Positions 8,094 to 16,361 of a stretch of 64,000 bases of DNA are shown one piece after another. How positions within the stretch are numbered: position 1 is the first letter of the stretch; each line of letters opens with the position of its first letter. The notes under the pieces are model-generated. The model worked only from the letters and a program-made list of their open reading frames with translations, was not told the origin of the DNA and did no database searches. Origin of the DNA: Streptobacillus moniliformis DSM 12112 (lineage in GTDB: Bacteria > Fusobacteriota > Fusobacteriia > Fusobacteriales > Leptotrichiaceae); contig NC_013515.1 of assembly GCF_000024565.1 (NCBI RefSeq), positions 1,098,497-1,162,496 of the forward strand, read 5' to 3'. Both the position numbers and the translations under genes were made by a program.

Positions 8094-8118
8094 AAAAAAA
8101 AGGAAGAAAAAACTTCCT
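8094..8118 (-). terminator. Terminator after the tRNA cluster
   Basis: AGGAAG pairs with CTTCCT across six bases. On the minus strand it is followed by eight T, immediately after tRNA-Lys. Confidence 0.75.
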
Positions 8119-8145
8119 ATAAATAACATATTGTGTTTACATTAA

Positions 8146-8221
8146 TGGTGAGTCATACTGGAATCGAACCAGTGACACCTTGATTAAAAGTCAAGTGCTC
8201 TACCGACTGAGCTAATGACTC
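8146..8221 (-). tRNA. tRNA-Lys (anticodon TTT)
   Basis: 76 nt with acceptor stem GAGTCAT/ATGACTC, D arm starting GCTCAGTCGGTAGAGC, anticodon loop CTTTTAA, T loop TTCGATT and an encoded CCA. Third in the cluster. Confidence 0.97.
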
Positions 8222-8224
8222 ACA

Positions 8225-8300
8225 TGGAGCGGGAGACGAGGGTCGAACTCGCGACATTCAGCTTGGAAGGCTGACACTCTACCAACTGAGTTACTCCCGC
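8225..8300 (-). tRNA. tRNA-Gly (anticodon TCC)
   Basis: 76 nt with acceptor stem GCGGGAG/CTCCCGC, anticodon loop CTTCCAA, T loop TTCGACC and an encoded CCA. It is 3 nt from tRNA-Lys. Confidence 0.97.
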
Positions 8301-8305
8301 ATACA

Positions 8306-8391
8306 TGGTGCCTCGGGCCGGACTCGAACCGGCACGGGATTACTCCCACAGGATTTTAAGTCCTGTGTGTCTACCATTTCACCACCAAGGC
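8306..8391 (-). tRNA. tRNA-Leu (anticodon TAA)
   Basis: 86 nt with acceptor stem GCCTTGG/CCGAGGC, anticodon loop CTTAAAA, the long variable arm typical of tRNA-Leu, and an encoded CCA. First in the cluster. Confidence 0.97.
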
Positions 8392-8411
8392 ATTTTTTAT
8401 CGACAAAAGTT

Positions 8412-8440
8412 ATTATATATTATTTAAAAATTTTTGTCAA
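8412..8440 (-). promoter_or_regulatory. Strong promoter of the tRNA cluster
   Basis: Perfect TTGACA (8435-8440) and TATAAT (8412-8417) 17 bp apart on the minus strand, about 20 bp upstream of tRNA-Leu. Confidence 0.85.
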
Positions 8441-8458
8441 TAAAATTTTATAATTTCA

Positions 8459-9250
8459 TCAAAACATTCTCAAAATTATTCTTATTCCATTAAATATATT
8501 TAAACATATTACAAATAATGTAATGATATTATATGCTTTTTTTATAAGCTCATCACTAGATATAATATTTATTTTAGTTCCTAAATTTCCACCTAATATG
8601 GCAGCAGGTATAATTACTAATAAAGGATATAAGTCGTATCCTGATATACCCGTTATGAAAAAATCTATAAAATTTTTAGAAAACTGTGAGAAAAATATAG
8701 TTGAAATAGAATATAGTGTGGCACTTTTCATACTTGTTCCAAAAATTAATATAAATAATGATACATTTATAGGCCCTCCACCTATTCCTAAAAATGTAGA
8801 AATTATCCCAAGACACATACTTACTAAAAAATATATAGCATAATTTTTATACTTAAAAGTAAAATTACAGTAACTATTATAGTAAATAGCTAATGACAAT
8901 ACAATTACTGTAACTGTAATTTGTATTAATTTAACTATATCATCTCCAGAAAAATATGCTAAAGAATTTTTAAAAATTTGTATTCCTAATTTCCCACCTA
9001 TAATAGATCCAAAAGCAATTGCAATAAGCTCTCTACTTTCAATTCTATCTCCTTGTTTTGCTTTCTTTATTATAGAAACTATTGACATAGTTAATACAGC
9101 AAGAGATGAATAAAAATTAATATTATCTAAATTAGAATAAGAAAGTGCATCAAGGCTTGGCTTTATTATTACACCTCCACCCATTCCAGATAATGAACCT
9201 ACTCCTGTTGCAAACATTATTATTAAAAAATATGTAATATAAATATACAT
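8459..9250 (-). CDS. TauE/SafE family (TSUP) membrane permease
   Basis: 263 residues with about eight hydrophobic segments and two glycine-rich family repeats, GVGSLSGMGGGVIIKPSL near residue 16 and GIISTFLGIGGGPINVSLF near residue 150. TSUP proteins are proposed to export sulfite, sulfoacetate or other small anions. The substrate here is unknown. The start codon directly follows the stop codon of the upstream flavoprotein (TAAATG), with GGAGG inside that gene's end, so the two are translationally coupled. Confidence 0.85.
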   Translation of the reverse strand: MYIYITYFLIIMFATGVGSLSGMGGGVIIKPSLDALSYSNLDNINFYSSLAVLTMSIVSIIKKAKQGDRIESRELIAIAFGSIIGGKLGIQIFKNSLAYFSGDDIVKLIQITVTVIVLSLAIYYNSYCNFTFKYKNYAIYFLVSMCLGIISTFLGIGGGPINVSLFILIFGTSMKSATLYSISTIFFSQFSKNFIDFFITGISGYDLYPLLVIIPAAILGGNLGTKINIISSDELIKKAYNIITLFVICLNIFNGIRIILRMF

Positions 9251-10849
9251 TTAATCCTCCAAATTCCCTTCAAGTATAGTATTTATAATTGCTTCAGCAC
9301 AACGAATCCCATCTACTGCTGCACTCATTATTCCACCAGCATATCCTGCACCTTCTCCACATGGTATTAAACCTACAACACTAGAATTATATCTATCATC
9401 TCTATTTATTCTAATAGGTGATGAAGTTCTACTTTCTATACCAGTAATTATAGCATCCTTACCAGCAAATCCATGTATTTTATTATCAAATTTTGGAAAT
9501 GCCTCCCTTAATGTAAGTGAAATGAAATCTGGAAATAAGTCATTTAAATTACATAGCTTATATCCTATAGAATAACTTGGCTTAACATTACCTATTTTAC
9601 TACTTTTAACATTTTTAATAAAATCTTGTACTAATTGTACAGGTGCTTTATAATCTGAACCACCCATGATAAAAGCTTTTTCTTCTAATTCTCTTTGAAA
9701 ATACATCCCAGCTAAATTACCTTCTCCTAAATCATCTGGAGTTACATTAACTAACACTGCTGAATTTGCATTTTCTAAATCTCTTTTACTATAACTCATC
9801 CCATTTATTACTAACCTATTTTTTTCACTAGATGATGGAACTACAACTCCGCCAGGACACATACAAAATGTATATGCTCCTCTTCCAGTTGAAGCCCTAA
9901 CATTTAACTTATATTCAGCTGGTGGTAATAAATCTGCATTTTTACCATATTGAACCTCGTTTATAAGTTTTTGTTTATGTTCTATTCTAACACCTACAGA
10001 AAATACTTTTTTACTTATATCTATTTTGTTTTCATTTAACATTTCAAATGTATCCCTTGCACTATGACCTATAGCAAGTATAGCATAATCTGTTTCTAAT
10101 TCGTATTCTTCTTTTTTATCTAAATCAAGTACTTTTAATGAATATAATTTTGAATTTTTTAAAGCATAATTTACAAACTTATTTCTAAACCTATATTCAC
10201 CACCAAGACTTATTACTTTTTTTCTAATATTTTCAACTATTTTAACAAGCTCATCTGTCCCTAAATGAGGTTTAGAAATATATGATATACTTTCATCTGC
10301 ACCAGCTTCTATTAATTCATCTACAACTTTTTTTATTCTAACATTATGAGTATTAGTTGTTAATTTACCATCAGAGAATGTTCCAGCTCCACCTTCACCA
10401 TATTGAACATTAGATTCTTCATCTAATTTCCCAGTTTCAAAAAATGTATAAACATCTTCTACTCTTTCTTTAACTTCCTTACCTCTCTCAAGTATAATAG
10501 GTTTTAAATTAGCTTTAGCTAATATTAAAGCAGCAAGCATTCCTGCTGGTCCTGTCCCTATAACAACAGGTCTTTTACCATTATATTTTTCTATTATTTG
10601 TTGTGGATAAACATATTCTTCAACTATAGATACATTCTTATATTTTTCTACATTACTATAAACTTCATCATTACTATCAAAATCTATAGTATATACATAT
10701 TTAATATTATTCTTATTTCTAGCATCAATAGCTTTTCCAGTTATTTTAAAATTATTTATCTCATTATCTTTTAAAATTAATTTCATTTCTTTTCTTATAT
10801 CTTCTTCATTATGTATAATATCTACTTTAATATTAGTAATTCTTAACAT
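9251..10849 (-). CDS. FAD-dependent dehydrogenase (COG2509-like)
   Basis: 532 residues from the ATG at 10847-10849, chosen because AGGAGAAAAA precedes it and the upstream extension overlaps the neighbouring gene's end. The N-terminal ~80 residues precede a FAD-binding Rossmann motif PVVIGTGPAGMLAALILAKA. Later blocks include GEGGAGTFSDGKL and the C-terminal GEGAGYAGGIMSAAVDGIR. This matches a widespread family of uncharacterised FAD dehydrogenases in anaerobes. The electron donor and substrate are not known. It lies 8 nt after the stop codon of another flavoprotein gene, so the pair is probably co-transcribed. Confidence 0.8.
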   Translation of the reverse strand: MLRITNIKVDIIHNEEDIRKEMKLILKDNEINNFKITGKAIDARNKNNIKYVYTIDFDSNDEVYSNVEKYKNVSIVEEYVYPQQIIEKYNGKRPVVIGTGPAGMLAALILAKANLKPIILERGKEVKERVEDVYTFFETGKLDEESNVQYGEGGAGTFSDGKLTTNTHNVRIKKVVDELIEAGADESISYISKPHLGTDELVKIVENIRKKVISLGGEYRFRNKFVNYALKNSKLYSLKVLDLDKKEEYELETDYAILAIGHSARDTFEMLNENKIDISKKVFSVGVRIEHKQKLINEVQYGKNADLLPPAEYKLNVRASTGRGAYTFCMCPGGVVVPSSSEKNRLVINGMSYSKRDLENANSAVLVNVTPDDLGEGNLAGMYFQRELEEKAFIMGGSDYKAPVQLVQDFIKNVKSSKIGNVKPSYSIGYKLCNLNDLFPDFISLTLREAFPKFDNKIHGFAGKDAIITGIESRTSSPIRINRDDRYNSSVVGLIPCGEGAGYAGGIMSAAVDGIRCAEAIINTILEGNLED

Positions 10850-10857
10850 TTTTTCTC

Positions 10858-12072
10858 CTAAATATTTTTTCCTACATGCATACCTGATATGAAGCACCAA
10901 TTCAAATTATATCCTCCACAATCTCCAAATACATCTAATATTTCTCCTGTGAAATATAGTCCTTTAACTATTTTAGATTCTAAACTATAATTATCAACTT
11001 CATTAATTCTAATTCCACCTGCTGTAACTTGAGCATTTGAAAAACCAGTAGTATCATATACTTTAAATACAAACTTCTTAAGTTTTTCTACTAACTTTTC
11101 TATAATTTCATCATCAATTTCACTAACTTTAAAATTAAGTTTTTCTATACCAACACTTTTTAATAAATAGCTAGCAAATTTTTTATTAACTAAACCATTT
11201 AAATAATATTCTATTTCTAAATATCCTAAATCTTTTTTTCTAGTATATAATAAAGTTCTTAATTCATCTTCACTATACATAGATAGAAAATCTACATTCC
11301 AATAAAGATCATCAAGGTTATATAAAGCTGTAAGATAAGATAAATTAAAAATACACGGACCTGAAACACCATAGGCTGTAAATAGTAATTCATTTTCATC
11401 ACTTCTTAATAATTCATTATTATTATACACACTTAATTTTACCTTTTGTTTAACTCCTTCTAAGCCTTTAGCATACTTTTTATCTACCTTTAATTGAACT
11501 AATACTGGAAATATTTCTGTTCTACTATGACCCATTTTTATTGCTAAGTCATATCCACTTCCATTACTACCAAGTTCTGGATACGATATTCCTCCAGCTG
11601 CAATAACTAATTTATCTACAACTATAGTTTCATTACTCACACTACTAACATTAAATTTCAAATTCTTTTTCCTAACTTTACTGACTTCAAATTCATATTT
11701 AACTTCAATATTTTTCATGCTCTCAACCTTAAATCTTAAGGCATCTACTATAGCTGAAGCTTGATATGATAATGGATAAACCTTACCAAATTTTTCTACC
11801 TTGTATTCTATACCTATTTTTTTAAAAAAAGATAATACATCTTCAAAACTATATTCATTAAATATTCTTTCATCTATTTTTTCTTCTATAGAAAAATAGT
11901 TCCTATATCCTGCATTAATATTTGTAAAATTACATGTTCCATTACCTGTAACCAATACTTTTTTAAGCATTCTATCTTTTCTTTCAAATATTACAACATC
12001 ATATCCTCTTTGTGCAGCATAAATTGCACATAATATTCCTGAAGCTCCAGCTCCAATTATTCCTATTTTCAT
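10858..12072 (-). CDS. HI0933-like (BaiN/RdsA family) flavoprotein
   Basis: 404 residues starting MKIGIIGAGASGILCAIYAA, a GxGxxG FAD-binding motif. It has KVLVTGNGTCNFTN, characteristic of the HI0933-like family, and the C-terminal GLYFTGEILDVFGDCGGYNLNW. Some members reduce steroid or other double bonds, but most are uncharacterised, so the reaction is left open. It is the first gene of a three-gene operon with the FAD dehydrogenase and the TSUP permease. The dinucleotide-binding motif sits within 20 residues of the chosen start. Confidence 0.8.
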   Translation of the reverse strand: MKIGIIGAGASGILCAIYAAQRGYDVVIFERKDRMLKKVLVTGNGTCNFTNINAGYRNYFSIEEKIDERIFNEYSFEDVLSFFKKIGIEYKVEKFGKVYPLSYQASAIVDALRFKVESMKNIEVKYEFEVSKVRKKNLKFNVSSVSNETIVVDKLVIAAGGISYPELGSNGSGYDLAIKMGHSRTEIFPVLVQLKVDKKYAKGLEGVKQKVKLSVYNNNELLRSDENELLFTAYGVSGPCIFNLSYLTALYNLDDLYWNVDFLSMYSEDELRTLLYTRKKDLGYLEIEYYLNGLVNKKFASYLLKSVGIEKLNFKVSEIDDEIIEKLVEKLKKFVFKVYDTTGFSNAQVTAGGIRINEVDNYSLESKIVKGLYFTGEILDVFGDCGGYNLNWCFISGMHVGKNI

Positions 12073-12264
12073 ATATCTAACCTCTTTATTGCAATTTAAG
12101 TCTGCATATTTTTAATTATACCACATCTTAGAAAAAATAAAAGTCTTGTTATCATCTTAATTTTATTTATATTTGTAAAATAAAATTGCTTTATTCAATA
12201 AAATAATGATATAATTAACAATAAAATACATGAGGATAATATTGTTATACTATATTAAAACACC

Positions 12265-12293
12265 TTGACAATTCTCTCTAAACATGGTAATAT
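12265..12293 (+). promoter_or_regulatory. Promoter of the leader RNA / Abi_2 unit
   Basis: TTGACA (12265-12270) and TAATAT (12288-12293) are exactly 17 bp apart. The expected transcription start is near 12300, 120 nt upstream of the protein start codon. Confidence 0.75.
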
Positions 12294-12299
12294 ATCTTA

Positions 12300-12404
12300 T
12301 CGATGTAGCAACCGTTTTTGAATTTTTTCAAATAAAGCTTAAGGTTGATGGTACTTAAGTAGTGGTTAGTAAAAAAGGTATGATATATTCATATCTTTTT
12401 TTTT
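12300..12404 (+). ncRNA. Structured leader RNA upstream of the Abi_2 gene (candidate abiF-type RNA)
   Basis: This ~105-nt transcript is delimited by a promoter and an intrinsic terminator. Visible structure: hairpin TTTGAA-TTTT-TTCAAA (12317-12332); hairpin CTTAAG/CTTAAG (12338-12343 with 12354-12359) whose loop holds GTTG; and CAAC (12309-12312) upstream, able to pair with that GTTG to give a pseudoknot-like fold. A terminator stem follows. Abi_2/AbiF genes are known to be preceded by conserved structured RNAs. In type III toxin-antitoxin loci the order is also promoter, RNA antitoxin, terminator, toxin. The match to the described abiF RNA has not been checked by covariance model. Confidence 0.6.
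12371..12404 (+). terminator. Intrinsic terminator between leader RNA and Abi_2 gene
   Basis: AAAAGGTATGA pairs with TCATATCTTTT (one G-U pair) across a TATAT loop, followed by nine T in total. No second promoter is evident between this and the gene, so the protein must be made from read-through transcripts. Confidence 0.75.
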
Positions 12405-12421
12405 GCGAAAGGAATTTTGAA

Positions 12422-13420
12422 ATGAAAAATATAAAATATGACAAAGAATTTAAAACTTTTGAAGAACAGATTTCATATTTAAAGAATACATACAATTTAA
12501 TAATCAAAAATGAAGATTTAGCTTTAGAGCTTTTAAAAATTTTCCCTTATTATAACCTTATAAACGGATATAAAGAATATTTTATGAAAAATGGCAAATA
12601 CAGTAATACATCACTTGAAGATCTAGTATCTATTCATTTATTAGATAAAAACTTTTTAACAATAATTTTTAAATACAGTACATATGTAGAAGATATATTT
12701 AAACATAAACTTGCATATGTCATTAGTAGTCAAAGTTACAATCATGTAGATAAAGACTTCTATTTAAAAGATTCTAAATTATTCAAAAAGAATTTTTCAT
12801 CTAATATAATAAAAACATTAGAAAAGATTTTAAGTAATCCTAATGTTGAAGATCCTACAAAACATTATCTAAAAGTGCATAATCATATTCCAACTTGGAT
12901 ATTTTTTAAAAATGTTAATTTTTATGAAGTTACAGAACTATTTAAAATATTTAATAGTGATTTGAAAACAGATGTAATTAAAATGTTCTACTTATTTTAC
13001 AAAACTAAGTTCAAATTTAATAGTCCTCCTAAAGATTATGAAAAAAAGGCAAAAAGAATAGAAATATTTGAAAAATCATTATTAACTGTAAGAAAATTCA
13101 GAAATTTAATAAGTCATAATCTAAAAGTTTTCACTTATACTTTAAATAAAGGAATATCTACATCATATTTTAACGATACTTTCATAAATAACTTTTTAAT
13201 TTACTCTGATAAAAAATATGAAGGAGATTTATATACATGTATTATATCTATAATTCTATTATTAGATGCTCCACTATCAACATTTTTTATTAAAGATCTA
13301 CAATTAATAATTAATGAACATAAATCACATTCAAATACATATTTTAAAATGTATAGACTACCTTCAAATTTCAATGAAATATTAGAAAAAATATATGATG
13401 AACTAAATCATATCAAGTAA
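12422..13420 (+). CDS. Abi_2 / AbiF-like HEPN abortive-infection protein
   Basis: 332 residues from the ATG at 12422 (ribosome-binding site AAAGGA; an in-frame start 60 nt upstream would lie inside the leader RNA). The N-terminal segment FPYYNLINGYKEYF matches the conserved Abi_2 block, followed by FLTIIFKYSTYVEDIFKHKL. The HEPN ribonuclease motif R-x4-H is RNLISH (Arg227, His232). Abi_2 proteins (AbiD/AbiF) stop phage growth, probably by RNA cleavage after release from an RNA partner. The gene stands alone on the plus strand among minus-strand genes, directly behind the leader RNA, suggesting a self-contained acquired defence module. The exact subfamily is inferred. Confidence 0.8.
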   Translation: MKNIKYDKEFKTFEEQISYLKNTYNLIIKNEDLALELLKIFPYYNLINGYKEYFMKNGKYSNTSLEDLVSIHLLDKNFLTIIFKYSTYVEDIFKHKLAYVISSQSYNHVDKDFYLKDSKLFKKNFSSNIIKTLEKILSNPNVEDPTKHYLKVHNHIPTWIFFKNVNFYEVTELFKIFNSDLKTDVIKMFYLFYKTKFKFNSPPKDYEKKAKRIEIFEKSLLTVRKFRNLISHNLKVFTYTLNKGISTSYFNDTFINNFLIYSDKKYEGDLYTCIISIILLLDAPLSTFFIKDLQLIINEHKSHSNTYFKMYRLPSNFNEILEKIYDELNHIK

Positions 13421-13428
13421 TAAAAAAT

Positions 13429-13460
13429 GCATCATCAAATCTATTAAAGATTTGAGATGC
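13429..13460. terminator. Bidirectional terminator between Abi_2 gene and queH
   Basis: GCATC-A-TCAAATCT pairs with AGATTTGAGATGC, with T-rich runs on both sides (six T on the minus strand). Confidence 0.75.
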
Positions 13461-13475
13461 TTTCTTACAAAATAT

Positions 13476-14270
13476 TTAATCTTTAAGCATTTGTTTTTTC
13501 AATGCAAATATACAACCACAATAACATTGTCTATACACATCATATTCATTACACATTTCTATACTTCTTTTATATCCATTATTTTTCTTAAAATCAGAAG
13601 GTAAGTATTTAACCTTATATATCTCTTGAACTTCAAAACCTAATTCATTTACTAATTTAGAATTTTTTTTAGGTGATAATGTTATAGCTGAACCAAAATA
13701 ATCAAATTTTAAATTTTTAGCATATCTTGCAACTATATCTAACCTCATTTGAAAACAAGTTACACATCTACTTCCACCTTCTGGTTCATTTTCCTGACCC
13801 TTTGTTAATTGTAAAAAATGTTTAGGATTATATTCATCTTCTATATATTTAACATTATTTCCTGTTTTTTCATTAAAATCTTTAATAAATTGTTGTTGCA
13901 CTTCACTTCTTTTAATATATTCTTGTTTAGGATGTATATTTGAATTTGCAAATAAGATAGTTATATCTGCATAATTACATAAAAATTCTAAAGTATATGT
14001 AGAACAAGGAGCACAACAACTATGTAATAAAATCTTAGGTTTCTTTTCAAGACTTTTCCATTTTTTTATTAATTTTTCAAGTATTGTATGATAATTTATT
14101 ACCTGATTTTTATTCATTGAAGATAAAATAGATAATGCATCATCAAATTCATTTTCAGTTATGAAAGTATTATCTTTAATAATATCAAAAATTTTATCAT
14201 TTTTACTTTGATTATCTTTCATATCCTTTTTTAATTTTTCATATATATCTCTTAGTTCCTTATTTTCCAT
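13476..14270 (-). CDS. queH: Epoxyqueuosine reductase QueH
   Basis: 264 residues. The core starts at LLHSCCAPCSTYTLEFL (about residue 82) and has GGSRCVTCFQMRL and the C-terminal QCYCGC, the cysteine set that binds iron-sulfur and metal in QueH. It catalyses the last step of queuosine synthesis in tRNA, replacing the unrelated QueG of aerobes. About 70 extra N-terminal residues, Lys/Asp-rich and helical, precede the usual start. Such extensions occur in some members. The gene is flanked by terminators and appears monocistronic. Confidence 0.9.
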   Translation of the reverse strand: MENKELRDIYEKLKKDMKDNQSKNDKIFDIIKDNTFITENEFDDALSILSSMNKNQVINYHTILEKLIKKWKSLEKKPKILLHSCCAPCSTYTLEFLCNYADITILFANSNIHPKQEYIKRSEVQQQFIKDFNEKTGNNVKYIEDEYNPKHFLQLTKGQENEPEGGSRCVTCFQMRLDIVARYAKNLKFDYFGSAITLSPKKNSKLVNELGFEVQEIYKVKYLPSDFKKNNGYKRSIEMCNEYDVYRQCYCGCIFALKKQMLKD

Positions 14271-14356
14271 AAATAAATTATCTATTACCTTTCAATATAT
14301 TTAACATATTATACAATAAATATATCTTTTTTAAAAGAAAAATAGGCCCTAGCCTA

Positions 14357-15535
14357 TTAATTTCTATTATTTCTATATTTTTGATAATGTTCAAATTCTT
14401 TTAATATACTATCTTTCTTTTCTTTGCTAATTTCATTATTTTTCAACATATCTTCTAATAATAACTTTAATTTATGTATATCCCTATTAGTAAAATATAT
14501 ATTAATTAAAGCATAATTTGCCTTTACATTACCTTCTTTTTTAGACTTTATTAGATATCTTTCAGCATAGTCAAATAAATTTTCAGAAGCCATCTTAATT
14601 CCAATATCAAAACTACATATTCTCTTAGATTCTAATTTCTTCAAACAACCTTCTACATCTTCAGTTTTATTTAATAACCTAGCATATTTTATTAAGTCTA
14701 TTATTAAATTTCCATCAATGTTTCCTTTTTTTTCTATAGCTTTTAAAATATCATATGCACTTTCATACTCTGAATTTGCGACATAGCTTCTATATATATT
14801 TTCTAAAATATATATAGGTATTTCTTTATCTACATTTAAGGCCTTATTTAAATAACTTAATGATGCCACCTTATTTTCTTGCTTAAGCTCAATATTTGAA
14901 TATCCAATATATCCTAATTGAACATTTTCTTTATTTTCACTCTTTAATAGCATACCAAAATATCTTTTAGCATCATCATATTTATTATTTTCTAAATATG
15001 ACATAGCCAGTAGATTAAACAAAGCTCCTTTTTCTCTTTCTGAAAGTTTAAGTATTATACTTTTATTAAGCTTTTCTAACTTTTCATACTTATTATTTGT
15101 TTCATATAAATAAATTAAGTTTGATAAAAAAGGTAATTGTTGATAATTAGTTTTTTTATTCAATATCTCAGTTTGATTTATAGCTTCTTCAATATCTCCT
15201 TCATCCATAGCCATAGAAAATAGGTTTTGACTAGCCTTTATAGAAGAAAATGTTTTAGCTTCTAAATTTTCTGATAACTTTCTATAATAAATTTTAGCTT
15301 CCCTTATTTTATTCTCTTTATGATAAATATTCGCAAGATAATAATATGCAGATTCTAAAAATTTTTTATCTTCGTTATTTTCTACTTTTTTTTCAATTAC
15401 TGCATGTAATAATGCTTTTGCATTTTCATATTTATTTTCTGTAATTAGTTTTAAAGATTCTTCTAAATCTGATTTAATATTTGCATTTAATATGAATGAA
15501 AGAGAAAAAAACAAATAAATAAATAGTTTTTTCAT
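14357..15535 (-). CDS. Secreted/periplasmic tetratricopeptide-repeat protein
   Basis: 392 residues with signal peptide MKKLFIYLFFSLSFILNAN, then helical repeats with TPR spacing, for example YYYLANIYHKENKIREAKIYY and LAMSYLENNKYDDAKRYFG. TPR proteins are scaffolds for protein contacts, and no catalytic domain is visible. It lies 15 nt downstream of dapH, so it may be co-transcribed with it. A role in envelope assembly is possible but not shown by sequence. Confidence 0.75.
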   Translation of the reverse strand: MKKLFIYLFFSLSFILNANIKSDLEESLKLITENKYENAKALLHAVIEKKVENNEDKKFLESAYYYLANIYHKENKIREAKIYYRKLSENLEAKTFSSIKASQNLFSMAMDEGDIEEAINQTEILNKKTNYQQLPFLSNLIYLYETNNKYEKLEKLNKSIILKLSEREKGALFNLLAMSYLENNKYDDAKRYFGMLLKSENKENVQLGYIGYSNIELKQENKVASLSYLNKALNVDKEIPIYILENIYRSYVANSEYESAYDILKAIEKKGNIDGNLIIDLIKYARLLNKTEDVEGCLKKLESKRICSFDIGIKMASENLFDYAERYLIKSKKEGNVKANYALINIYFTNRDIHKLKLLLEDMLKNNEISKEKKDSILKEFEHYQKYRNNRN

Positions 15536-15550
15536 AAATATCTACCTTAC

Positions 15551-16243
15551 TTATTTTCTTAATTCTTCTACTATTTCAGTTTTTGATTTTGTCTTCTCAT
15601 CTATTACTTTAATTATTTTTGCTGGCATACCTGCAACTACTACACCACTTGGTACATTTTCAGTTACAACAGCTCCTGCTGCAACAACAGAATTTGCTCC
15701 TACTCTTACTCCCTCAAGAACAACTACATTAGCTCCTATTACTACATTATCTTCTATTACAACTGGATCTGCTGAAGGTGGTTCTATAACTCCTGCTAAA
15801 ACTGTTCCAGCACCTATATGACAACTTTTACCTACAGTAGCTCTTCCTCCAAGTACAGCATTCATATCTATCATAGTACCTTCTCCAATTTTTGCACCTA
15901 TGTTTATAACTGCACCCATCATAATTACAGCTTTAGATCCTATAATAACCTTTTCTCTAATAATAGCTCCTGGTTCAATTCTAGCGTCAATATTTTTAAT
16001 ATCAAGTAATGGTAATGCTGAATTACGTCTATCATTTTCTAAATGATAATTTTTTAAATCATTATCTTTAATTAATTTTTCAACTTCGTCCCAGTTACCT
16101 ATTATAATTTTTGTTTCCTTACCTATAATTTTAACATCATATTCACCTTTTATATCTTCATCTGTATAAAGTTTAACAGGTGTTTTTCTATTTGAATTTG
16201 CAATAAAACTTATAATTTCTTTTGTTCTTTCTAATTCTGTCAT
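15551..16243 (-). CDS. dapH: 2,3,4,5-tetrahydropyridine-2,6-dicarboxylate N-acetyltransferase
   Basis: 230 residues, the usual DapH length. An N-terminal alpha/beta cap is followed by a left-handed beta-helix of hexapeptide repeats: [52 protein letters not shown] and [20 protein letters not shown]. It acetylates tetrahydrodipicolinate in the acetyl branch of diaminopimelate/lysine synthesis, supplying DAP for peptidoglycan. Its distinction from other hexapeptide acetyltransferases rests on the N-terminal domain ([14 protein letters not shown]) and the overall size. Confidence 0.9.
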   Translation of the reverse strand: MTELERTKEIISFIANSNRKTPVKLYTDEDIKGEYDVKIIGKETKIIIGNWDEVEKLIKDNDLKNYHLENDRRNSALPLLDIKNIDARIEPGAIIREKVIIGSKAVIMMGAVINIGAKIGEGTMIDMNAVLGGRATVGKSCHIGAGTVLAGVIEPPSADPVVIEDNVVIGANVVVLEGVRVGANSVVAAGAVVTENVPSGVVVAGMPAKIIKVIDEKTKSKTEIVEELRK

Positions 16244-16324
16244 ATATTACTCCTTTAATAATATTAACTAAATATTATCATATATTAAGACAAAATACCA
16301 TTAGTTTTTTCTTATAATAAAAAA

Positions 16325-16351
16325 AGGATTTCTTAAAATCCAAGAAATCCT
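16325..16351 (-). terminator. Terminator downstream of the peptidase gene
   Basis: AGGATTTCTT pairs with AAGAAATCCT across seven bases, followed by a T run on the minus strand. Confidence 0.85.
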
Positions 16352-16361
16352 AATATTTATT

